Shown: piece after piece, positions 5,592 to 11,920 of the stretch
How the letters are laid out: each line of letters starts with the position of its first letter
Numbering within the stretch: position 1 is the stretch's first letter
From: Tectiglobus sp051009975
GTDB taxonomy: Bacteria > Pseudomonadota > Alphaproteobacteria > Rhizobiales > Hyphomicrobiaceae
Assembly: GCA_051009975.1 (NCBI GenBank)
Contig: JBPCWA010000612.1
Location: forward strand, 1 to 12,636
DNA length: 12,636 bases
Direction of reading: 5' to 3'
Position numbers and translations under genes: made by a program
The notes under the pieces: model-generated
What the model saw: only the letters and a program-made list of their open reading frames with translations
What the model was told of the DNA's origin: nothing
Database searches by the model: none

Positions 5592-6782
5592 TTAATATGA
5601 CCGCGGCAACCCCAGGACGTGTTGTCCGATGTAAGCGAGAATCATATTGGTCGAGACAGGTGCCGTCTGATAAAGACGCGCTTCGCGCCATTTTCGTTCG
5701 ATCCCATACTCACGCGCAAAGGCAAATCCGCCAAAGACTTGCATGCAGACTTCAGCTGCTTGCCATGCAGTCTCTGCCGCAAGAAGTTTTGCAATATTTG
5801 CTTCAGCACCGCAGCTTCGGTTGGCGTCAAAGAGGGTGGCAGCCTTTTTGATCATTAATTCGGCGGCGCATGTCTCGGCGTACGCACGAGCGATGGGGAA
5901 TTGAATGCCTTGATTTTTGCCGATAGGCGCCCCAAACACAACGCGATCGTTGGCGTAGTCCGTTGCACGGCGAATGAAGAATTTAGCATCGCCCAGCGAC
6001 TCATGTGCAATGAGAATGCGTTCGGCGTTCATACCATCTAGAATATAGCGAAATCCTTTGCCCTCTTCCCCAATCAAATTCTCCGCAGGGACTTTCAAGT
6101 CCTCGATAAATACCTCTGTCGTGTTATGGTTAATTGCCGCATCAAGTTTGCGGATTTCGATGCCGTTGCCCACTGCTTCGCGCAGGTCGACGATAAAGAC
6201 GGACATGCCGTCGCTCCGCCTCTCGACAGCATCCGCAGAAGCAGTGCGTGCAAGCAACAACATTAGATCGGAGTGCAAGGCACGACTTGTCCATACTTTC
6301 TGCCCATTGACGATATAGTGATCATTGAAGCGGACAGCGCGTGTCTTAAGCTGGGTTGTATCGCTCCCCGTCGTTGGTTCCGTCACCCCAAAAGCCTGAA
6401 GTCGGACATCCCCGGTCGCGATACCTGGCAGATACCGTTCTTTCTGGTGCTCACTACCATGACGCAATAGTGTCCCCATAGTGTACATTTGGGCATGGCA
6501 AGCCGCCGCGTTGCAACCGGTGGTGTGGATGGTTTCTAGAATGGCACCCGCGGCTGAGATTGGGAGTCCGGTACCACCATATTCTTCAGGAATTAAACTA
6601 GCCAAATAGCCAGCTTCGGTCAGTGCGTTGACAAACGAGCTTGGATAGGCGCCTTCTGAATCCAAGCGCATCCAGTATTCATTTGGATAGGCAGCGCAAA
6701 TGCGGTCGACACCCTCTCGTATTTCTTGCCAATCGTCATCAATCGACATCGAGAGGTTGGTGCTCAGCGAATTCAACATCAT
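5592..6782 (-). CDS. Acyl-CoA dehydrogenase family protein
   Basis: FAD enzyme that would introduce an alpha,beta double bond into an acyl-CoA, passing electrons to electron-transfer flavoprotein. At 396 aa it is the usual length. The N-terminal domain has L-I-P-E-E-Y-G-G-T-G (63-72). The middle domain has F-G-V-T-E-P-T-T-G-S-D-T (131-142) and G-Q-K-V-W-T-S (160-166), both FAD/substrate signatures. The C-terminal domain has Q-V-F-G-G-F-A-F (348-355). The usual catalytic Glu of the 'YEGT' motif is missing (A373/P374 region). Instead M-N-A-E-R-I-L-I-A (251-259) supplies E254, at the position used by isovaleryl-CoA dehydrogenase. This hints at branched or unusual substrates, but that is inference. 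The start has two adjacent ATGs (6782 and 6779) with GGAGA just upstream; either is possible. It lies 59 bases after the enoyl-CoA hydratase gene, same strand, probably one operon. Confidence 0.93.
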   Translation of the reverse strand: MMLNSLSTNLSMSIDDDWQEIREGVDRICAAYPNEYWMRLDSEGAYPSSFVNALTEAGYLASLIPEEYGGTGLPISAAGAILETIHTTGCNAAACHAQMYTMGTLLRHGSEHQKERYLPGIATGDVRLQAFGVTEPTTGSDTTQLKTRAVRFNDHYIVNGQKVWTSRALHSDLMLLLARTASADAVERRSDGMSVFIVDLREAVGNGIEIRKLDAAINHNTTEVFIEDLKVPAENLIGEEGKGFRYILDGMNAERILIAHESLGDAKFFIRRATDYANDRVVFGAPIGKNQGIQFPIARAYAETCAAELMIKKAATLFDANRSCGAEANIAKLLAAETAWQAAEVCMQVFGGFAFAREYGIERKWREARLYQTAPVSTNMILAYIGQHVLGLPRSY

Positions 6783-6841
6783 TGGTCTCCATTACGAACA
6801 AAATCTCAGCACGATCGATTCATTTTGACGTCTTGCGCTGT

Positions 6842-7636
6842 CTACTGTCCGTTGAACACGGGTTTACGTTTTTCATTGAACGCCCGCACGCCTTCCAATC
6901 TATCTTTCGTCGGGATAGTCAAATTGTAGGCCTCGATTTCAAAGGCGTATCCGGAATGTCGATCAAGCTCTGTCGCCTTGTCTAACGACTTCTTCGCCTG
7001 GCGAACACCAATTGGAGCATTGCAAGCAATGAGACTGGCGGTATCAATGCAATCCTGCAGCAAGTCTTGAGGTGCACATACGCGATTGACGATACCCCAT
7101 TCGAATGCGGTTGCAGCGTCAAAAACCTGCCCCGTCAAGACAATTTCCTTAGCACGCCGAACCCCGCAAGCCCGTGGTAGGTTTTGTGGCCCAGCGGCGC
7201 CCGGCATGATGCCGCGAGTTACCTCAGGGAGTGCAAAACGCGCGATTGAAGATGCGTAAATGAAGTCGGCAGCCAAAGCCAACTCGAAGCCTCCTCCCAT
7301 GGCGACGCCGTTGACAGCGGCAAGCACCGGCACAGGACAGTCATGTATGCTACGGATCATCTGCTCGACGATGGCGTGTTGTCGCTTCCACATCGCGTCG
7401 CTCATACCGTCGCGTTCTTTTAAATCTGCTCCTGCACAAAAGCCACGTTCACCGGTGCCGGTTAGGATTACGCAATTCGTGGAGGTCGGATCGATATAGA
7501 GTTCTTGAAAAGCGTCGCGCAACTCGCGCATCATCTGCGTATTCATTGCGTTTAGGACTTGCGGCCGGTTCATCGCGATGACAAGGATTTTGGAGGCACA
7601 CGTTGTAATCTCAAGGTGCTTGAACTCTCGTTCCAT
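6842..7636 (-). CDS. Enoyl-CoA hydratase/isomerase (crotonase) family protein
   Basis: 264 aa, the normal length for a cytoplasmic crotonase. It would hydrate the enoyl-CoA made by the dehydrogenase encoded next. N-R-P-Q-V-L-N-A-M-N (23-32) and C-A-G-A-D-L-K-E (67-74) form the CoA-binding and first oxyanion-hole region. G-G-G-F-E-L-A-L-A-A-D (114-124) provides the second oxyanion glycine and Glu118. L-P-E-V-T-R-G-I-M-P-G-A-A-G (136-149) provides Glu138. E118 and E138 match the two catalytic glutamates of mitochondrial enoyl-CoA hydratase, so true hydratase activity is likely. The exact substrate (straight chain, methylglutaconyl or other) cannot be told. The ATG at 7636 follows GAGAGAG. It is the first gene of the minus-strand pair and shares its upstream region with the divergent NUDIX gene. 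Confidence 0.93.
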   Translation of the reverse strand: MEREFKHLEITTCASKILVIAMNRPQVLNAMNTQMMRELRDAFQELYIDPTSTNCVILTGTGERGFCAGADLKERDGMSDAMWKRQHAIVEQMIRSIHDCPVPVLAAVNGVAMGGGFELALAADFIYASSIARFALPEVTRGIMPGAAGPQNLPRACGVRRAKEIVLTGQVFDAATAFEWGIVNRVCAPQDLLQDCIDTASLIACNAPIGVRQAKKSLDKATELDRHSGYAFEIEAYNLTIPTKDRLEGVRAFNEKRKPVFNGQ

Positions 7637-7706
7637 GAAGTCTCTCTCACATCAGAATGCTGGTCTTTAGTAACGCGAATTTTTCGTGACGGATTTATGC
7701 CATGGA

Positions 7707-7750
7707 GTGTCAAGATTCCCTATCCTCGGTGTGATTTGCCGTCTTGACAC
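7707..7750. promoter_or_regulatory. Inverted repeat with -35-like boxes in a divergent promoter region
   Basis: GTGTCAAGA (7707-7715) and TCTTGACAC (7742-7750) are perfect 9-bp inverted arms separated by 26 bases. They sit in the 183-base gap between the divergent hydratase and NUDIX starts. Each arm carries a consensus -35 box, TTGACA, one per strand, both pointing outwards. On the plus strand TTGACA (7744-7749) is followed 15 bases later by TATGTT within an AT-rich run, a fair -10. On the minus strand no good -10 stands at the right distance. The repeat could be an operator for a regulator of both units, or paired promoters. The open frame of the NUDIX gene also has an ATG at 7766, inside this region, which is judged not to be its start. 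Confidence 0.45.
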
Positions 7751-7809
7751 GATCATGAAATATATATGTTTCAAAGATTGCAACTACGGACACAATCCAT
7801 CGCGCGGAC

Positions 7810-7815
7810 AGGAGG
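7810..7815 (+). promoter_or_regulatory. Strong Shine-Dalgarno (AGGAGG) deciding the NUDIX start
   Basis: A full AGGAGG lies 4 bases before ATG 7820. An upstream in-frame ATG at 7766 lacks such a site, and its 18 extra codons look non-conserved, so 7820 is preferred. Confidence 0.75.
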
Positions 7816-7819
7816 CCCC

Positions 7820-8635
7820 ATGACGGAACCAGCATCGCCGCGTCTTTCTGCTACGTTATTATTGGCGCGAGATGGGACCGACGGGCTCGAACTTTTCATG
7901 GTGGTGCGCAATCGACAGGTGGAGTTTGCCTCGGGGGCCATTGTTTTTCCAGGTGGTACATTGAACTCCGGCGACCGCGACCCCCGTTTGCGAGCGCTAT
8001 GTGACGGTGGCGAACGGTTAAACGATGACGCTTTGGCTTTGCGAGTGGCCGCGTCCCGGGAAGCCTTCGAAGAGTGTGGAGTGCTCTATGTCAAGCGTCG
8101 TGGTGAGACGTCACTTGTTGATGGTCAGACCGCCGCGGCTCTAGGGGATGCCTATCGGGTCAGATTAGAACGCGGAGAGATTAGTGTATATGACCTACTT
8201 CAATCGGAAAACCTACGTTTGGCCATAGACGAATTGCAGCATTTTGCCCATTGGATCACGCCTGTTCAACTTCCGAAACGTTATGACACCCATTTCTTTT
8301 TGGCGCGTGCGCCTGAAGATCAGCTTTTCGGTCATGACGGTAGAGAAACAGTGGACTCAATTTGGATTAGTCCTGGGCGGGCACTCACCGACGCAGATGC
8401 GGGTCTGCGCACGCTTGTCTTTGCAACCCGGCTCAATATTGCCCGTGTTGGTCAAAGTCGGACAGTTGCCGAGGCGATCGCACACGCTTCAGCAAGTCCA
8501 GTTGTGACGGTTCTGCCTACTCTAGAGAGGATAGAGGGTGGACAAGTCCTCCGCATTCCCGAAGAAGCGGGTTATGGCGGGAGTATATTTCGCTCACTTA
8601 AGCCTGCGACAGCGAACAACCCAAATTTTGCGTGA
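7820..8635 (+). CDS. NUDIX hydrolase, NUDT19/NUDT7-like
   Basis: 271 aa from ATG 7820. It would hydrolyse a nucleoside diphosphate linked to another group; relatives of the NUDT19 type split CoA and acyl-CoA esters. S-G-A-I-V-F-P-G-G-T-L (38-48) begins the fold. The second half of the NUDIX box, R-E-A-F-E-E-C-G-V (80-88), carries the metal-binding glutamates. As in NUDT19 relatives, the first half of the box is split by an insertion of about 30 residues, so the canonical spacing G-x5-E-x7-R-E is not kept. H-W-I-T-P (144-148) and R-Y-D-T-H-F-F-L-A (154-162) are also typical of that subgroup. It stands divergent to acyl-CoA genes, which fits a CoA-related substrate, but this is inference. The GTGA at its end overlaps a weak possible GTG start for the next frame. 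Confidence 0.87.
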   Translation: MTEPASPRLSATLLLARDGTDGLELFMVVRNRQVEFASGAIVFPGGTLNSGDRDPRLRALCDGGERLNDDALALRVAASREAFEECGVLYVKRRGETSLVDGQTAAALGDAYRVRLERGEISVYDLLQSENLRLAIDELQHFAHWITPVQLPKRYDTHFFLARAPEDQLFGHDGRETVDSIWISPGRALTDADAGLRTLVFATRLNIARVGQSRTVAEAIAHASASPVVTVLPTLERIEGGQVLRIPEEAGYGGSIFRSLKPATANNPNFA

Positions 8636-8691
8636 CCTGGCCAAGACTAGTAACTTGGCCGACAATCCTCCAAAATCTGCACGGGAAGACG

Positions 8692-8697
8692 AAGGAG
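8692..8697 (+). promoter_or_regulatory. Shine-Dalgarno (AAGGAG) deciding the reductase start
   Basis: AAGGAG ends 6 bases before ATG 8704. The same frame is open back to GTG 8632, which overlaps the upstream TGA as GTGA, but those 24 codons look unlike an aldo/keto reductase N-terminus. Confidence 0.7.
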
Positions 8698-8703
8698 AGA
8701 GCT

Positions 8704-9732
8704 ATGGATCCACTGGCACGTTCATCTGTCGCTGCCACCACAATGACTGTAACCAGTCTCGGTTTTGGCAGCGGTACTTTAGGTGACCCGAACGATATTA
8801 CGTCGGATCATCAGGCTGAATTGACGTTGGAAGGCGCATTCGGTGCTGGGGTGACATATTTTGATACATCGCCCTGGTACGGAAATGGTAAGAGCGAACA
8901 TCGGGTCGGGCGGGTGCTGAGGACCAAACCGAGAGATCAGTTCGTGCTGTCCACGAAAGTGGGGCGTGTTTACAAGCGCCCGGCAGATCCCGCAACATTT
9001 CATCAATCACGCTGGCGGGGAGGATTTCAGTTCGATTTGGAGTTCGACTACACGCGCAGCGGTGTGCTGAGATCCTATGAGCAAAGCCTGATGCGCCTCG
9101 GCATGACTGAGATCGACGCCCTCTTGATTCATGATCTTGATCCGCGCCATCAAAGAAATGAAGAGGGTGTACAACTGGGCCTCAGTCAACTTGACGACGG
9201 CCTTGGCTATCAGACTCTCACCGACATGCGAGCAAGTGGCGAAATTAGTGCAATTGGGGCGGGGGTCAATCACACAGGAATGATCCCGAGGTTTCTGGAG
9301 CGCTTCGATATTGATTTTTTCCTTGTGGCCATGCCGTACACGCTCACGGATCAGGACATGCTTGAGGCGGAGTTGCTGCTGTGTGAGGAGCGTGGTGTCT
9401 CTATTGTCATCGGTGCGCCATTTGCGTCTGGCATATTGGCGACAGGCGCGATACCAGGCGCCTTGTATCGCTATCAGCCCGCAACTGAGGAAATAATTGA
9501 ACGAGTGGGCCGGATAGAGAAGATTTGCTCCAGCCATAAAGTCCCATTGGCTGCAGCCGCGCTGCAGTTTCCCTTTGGGCACCCGAGTGTTGTATCGGTG
9601 ATACCCGGTCCAAATTCCCCAGAGCAGTTTCGTCAAATTTATCAGTGGATGCGGGTCCAAATCCCAACAGACATGTGGGAAGAACTGAAAGAATCCGGTC
9701 TTTTGGACAGGAGGGCGCCGGTTCCATCGTAG
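8704..9732 (+). CDS. Aldo/keto reductase (sugar/pyridoxal dehydrogenase-like)
   Basis: 342 aa TIM-barrel oxidoreductase using NAD(P). T-S-L-G-F-G-S-G-T-L-G (17-27) opens the barrel. The catalytic tetrad of the superfamily can be placed: D54 and Y59 in F-D-T-S-P-W-Y-G (53-60), K85 in L-S-T-K-V-G-R (82-88) and H143 in L-L-I-H-D-L-D (140-146). V-I-P-G-P-N-S-P-E-Q (299-308) forms the cofactor phosphate region near the C-terminus. The F-D-T-S-P-W-Y-G-x-G-x-S-E form is typical of the D-threo-aldose/L-fucose dehydrogenase and pyridoxal 4-dehydrogenase group, so oxidation of a sugar or small aldehyde/lactol is plausible. It follows the NUDIX gene by 68 bases on the same strand, probably co-transcribed. 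It faces the transporter gene across 148 bases that hold only a 5-bp GTTGT/ACAAC hairpin (9877-9889). Confidence 0.9.
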   Translation: MDPLARSSVAATTMTVTSLGFGSGTLGDPNDITSDHQAELTLEGAFGAGVTYFDTSPWYGNGKSEHRVGRVLRTKPRDQFVLSTKVGRVYKRPADPATFHQSRWRGGFQFDLEFDYTRSGVLRSYEQSLMRLGMTEIDALLIHDLDPRHQRNEEGVQLGLSQLDDGLGYQTLTDMRASGEISAIGAGVNHTGMIPRFLERFDIDFFLVAMPYTLTDQDMLEAELLLCEERGVSIVIGAPFASGILATGAIPGALYRYQPATEEIIERVGRIEKICSSHKVPLAAAALQFPFGHPSVVSVIPGPNSPEQFRQIYQWMRVQIPTDMWEELKESGLLDRRAPVPS

Positions 9733-9880
9733 AGTGATTTACGTCAAGTGACACTGTCTTTGTCGAGTACTAACCGAAATCATAAGCTGCACCTTCGTTG
9801 GATGCTGCCGGTTGGACACCGCCAGACCATTTACCTTAGTAATGCGCGGCGCTGCAACACGTCGTCTGGTGATGCGGTTG

Positions 9881-10777
9881 TCATACAACACGTCTGAATG
9901 TGCGTTTGTGTAACCGCGCCTCGCGCAGACCCAGATAAATACTGCTGCAGATTACGATGCTTGCACCGAAAAACGTCCAATTGTCCGGAAGGTAGCCCCA
10001 AATTAGATAACCAAGAATAACTGCCCATACCAACGCTGTGTATCGAAGCGGCGAAACGAGGGCCGCATCAGCCAGGCGCAGTGAAACAATCATCAGAAAA
10101 TGTGCCGCCGTATTGAGCCCAGCGACAACTAACAGAAGAAAAAGGTGTGTTGCCGAAATCGATATCCAACCAAATGATACTGTAAATAGCGCGAGAGTTA
10201 CGGCGGCAGCATTTGACCAAAACAATATCGCCAAAGGTGAGTCGGTTCTACCTGCCCACCGCGTGACGACATCGCGGCAGCCGGCAGCGATTGACGCGGC
10301 GACCGGCAGGACGAGGAGGATGTCGAAGCTTGAGCTGAAGGGCCGCAGGATGATCAAGATTCCAATGAAACCCGCAAGAATTGCCGCCCAACGATGGCGA
10401 CCCACAGTCTCACCAAGAAAGGGCACTGACAAAGCGGCCACAATCAATGGACTGGCGAACACCAATGCCAAGACAATGGCAACCGGCAGAACGCTAAGAC
10501 TAGCGACGATCAATACTGTGGTTGCCGCGAACGCGATGGCACGCCAAGCAACTGCGGTTCTGTTAACGACTCCTACTCCCTTCCAACCGACAGTCGCATG
10601 CACTACTACGACGAGGATCAAGAGACTGAAGCCTTGCCGCACCAAAACGATCTGGTTGATCGGATAGGTCTCGAGTAGAATTTTAGTCAGCGTGTCGTGT
10701 AGGGTCAAAATCATGGCCGCGAGCGCCATCGATAGAATACCCTTCAGACTTGATCCCTGGACCGGCGTATTCGCCAT
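9881..10777 (-). CDS. DMT-superfamily transporter (EamA family)
   Basis: 298 aa inner-membrane protein with about ten hydrophobic helices in two EamA repeats, first about 12-135 and second about 150-285. The first repeat ends with the usual F-L-G-E-T-V-G-R-H-R-W (120-130) followed by G-F-I-G-I-L-I-I-L-R-P. The second repeat has P-L-R-Y-T-A-L-V-W-A (about 243-252), giving the typical inside-out duplication. EamA proteins move metabolites such as amino acids, nucleotide derivatives or amines, usually outward. The substrate cannot be inferred here. The ATG at 10777 has GAAGG upstream and matches the expected short cytoplasmic N-terminus. It stands alone on its strand, convergent with the aldo/keto reductase gene and divergent from the short-chain dehydrogenase gene. 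Confidence 0.93.
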   Translation of the reverse strand: MANTPVQGSSLKGILSMALAAMILTLHDTLTKILLETYPINQIVLVRQGFSLLILVVVVHATVGWKGVGVVNRTAVAWRAIAFAATTVLIVASLSVLPVAIVLALVFASPLIVAALSVPFLGETVGRHRWAAILAGFIGILIILRPFSSSFDILLVLPVAASIAAGCRDVVTRWAGRTDSPLAILFWSNAAAVTLALFTVSFGWISISATHLFLLLVVAGLNTAAHFLMIVSLRLADAALVSPLRYTALVWAVILGYLIWGYLPDNWTFFGASIVICSSIYLGLREARLHKRTFRRVV

Positions 10778-11138
10778 GTTCTGCCTTCTCGTTTGGCAAG
10801 CCTGGTCGTTCTTTCACCAGGAGCAACACACTTTCGGCCACTCTTCTACTACTTCCGACAAGATCCGTTCATCGATCAACACTGGGATTGATGAACGATC
10901 CTTGGGTGACACTGGAGGGTGCTGATCAGTGGTGCGACGTGTGCCAAGCAAATCGGCGGTTCTGGCACGGTCCACTGTAGGCGAGAATGTGATCCAGATA
11001 GCTCCAGTAAATCGCTGATATTGGAGGCGGTTTGTCTGGTGGCGGATCCATCGAGCCGTCTATTTTAAGATCTCGGAGTTCGTTCGCGCCGCTTCACTCT
11101 TTGGTGACGGGCTAAATTTCTAAGCATTGGAGCTAAGT
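10778..11138. other. Divergent intergenic region, 361 bp
   Basis: No gene is recognised in it; short open frames give translations without family resemblance. It must hold the promoters of the transporter (leftward) and the dehydrogenase (rightward), but no convincing -35/-10 pair was found. Besides the long palindrome at 10859-10904, a smaller stem CTCCAGTA (11002-11009) with TATTGGAG (11019-11026) can form over a 9-base loop with one G-U pair. Confidence 0.5.
10859..10904. repeat. 46-bp imperfect palindrome in the divergent gap
   Basis: GTTCATCGATC (10867-10877) matches GATTGATGAAC (10886-10896) with one G-U type mismatch over an 8-base loop. Beyond a single bulged base on each side, GATC (10862-10865) pairs with GATC (10897-10900) and CAA (10859-10861) with TTG (10902-10904), giving about 18 pairs. 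No T-run follows on either strand, so it is a poor terminator. It lies 82 bases upstream of the transporter start and 234 upstream of the dehydrogenase start. It may be an operator, an mRNA leader hairpin or a remnant of a small dispersed palindromic element. Confidence 0.6.
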
Positions 11139-11903
11139 ATGCATGATCCTTTTTCACTAAACGATCAAGTCGCAATTATTACAGGTTCAAGCAAAGGAAT
11201 TGGTTATTCCATTGCCGAGCACATGGCACATCAAGGAGCCAAAGTCGTGATCTCCTCGCGCAAATCTGACGCCTGCAATGAACGGGCTGCTGCCCTCCGA
11301 GACGCAGGCGGTGAAGCTATTGCCATACCCTGCAACATCTCTCGCCGAGCGGACTGCGAAGCGCTGGTGGCTGGGGCAATTGATGCTTGGGGACGGCTCG
11401 ATACTTTCGTATGCAATGCAGCTGTCAATCCTGTTTATGGACCCTTGTCCGAATTGGAAGACGATGCTTTCGACAAGGTTATGACGTCTAACGTTCAAAG
11501 TTCAATCTGGTTCGCGAATTTGGCCATGCCGTATATGGCCAAACAGGGGGGCGGCAGCTTCATTATTATTTCCTCAATTGGTGGTCTCAAGGGATCCGGG
11601 ACGCTAGGTGCCTACAGCATTTCAAAAGCAGCGGATTTCGGTGTGGCGCGGTCGCTTGCGGTTGAGTGGGGACCCAAAAACATACGGGTAAACGCGATCG
11701 CTCCAGGGTTGATAATGACGGATTTTGCGCGGGCCCTTTGGGAGAATTCCAAACTTCGGGAGGACCGAGAGCGACGGACACCATTAAGGCGTCTCGGTCA
11801 ACCAGAAGAAATCGGTGGTGTTGCCGCTTTTCTGGCGTCATCGGCTGCTTCGTTCATCACTGGACAAGTGATTGTTGCAGATGGCGGCTCGACAATCATG
11901 TAG
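11139..11903 (+). CDS. Short-chain dehydrogenase/reductase (SDR), classical type
   Basis: 254 aa, the standard length for a classical SDR that reduces or oxidises a carbonyl/alcohol with NAD(P). T-G-S-S-K-G-I-G (15-22) is the cofactor glycine motif, and S-S-R-K (39-42) after the second strand favours NADP. C-N-A-A-V-N-P (92-98) is the NAG-type motif. The active site is N118, S146, Y159 and K163 (Y-S-I-S-K). A-P-G-L-I-M-T-D-F (188-196) and T-G-Q-V-I-V-A-D-G-G (241-250) are usual. Overall it looks like FabG/DHRS4-type members found in acyl-CoA or ketone metabolism; the substrate is unknown. GGAG at 11129-11132 lies 6 bases before ATG 11139. An upstream TTG at 11127 overlaps this ribosome site and is rejected. 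It ends 17 bases from the convergent gamma-glutamyltranspeptidase stop. Confidence 0.93.
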   Translation: MHDPFSLNDQVAIITGSSKGIGYSIAEHMAHQGAKVVISSRKSDACNERAAALRDAGGEAIAIPCNISRRADCEALVAGAIDAWGRLDTFVCNAAVNPVYGPLSELEDDAFDKVMTSNVQSSIWFANLAMPYMAKQGGGSFIIISSIGGLKGSGTLGAYSISKAADFGVARSLAVEWGPKNIRVNAIAPGLIMTDFARALWENSKLREDRERRTPLRRLGQPEEIGGVAAFLASSAASFITGQVIVADGGSTIM

Positions 11904-11920
11904 AGATCGTAGCTGCTGGA

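Noticed and set aside
7766..7819. Upstream ATG at 7766 as the NUDIX start
   Set aside because: A full AGGAGG stands before ATG 7820, and the family-like sequence begins after it; the 18 extra codons overlap the likely promoter region.
9007..9660. 217-codon open frame on the minus strand
   Set aside because: It lies wholly antisense within the aldo/keto reductase gene, whose tetrad and barrel motifs are clear. The minus-strand translation shows no family pattern and no good ribosome site.
10038..10667. 209-codon open frame on the plus strand
   Set aside because: Antisense to the EamA transporter. Its translation is rich in R, T and A, as expected for the complement of a hydrophobic membrane gene.
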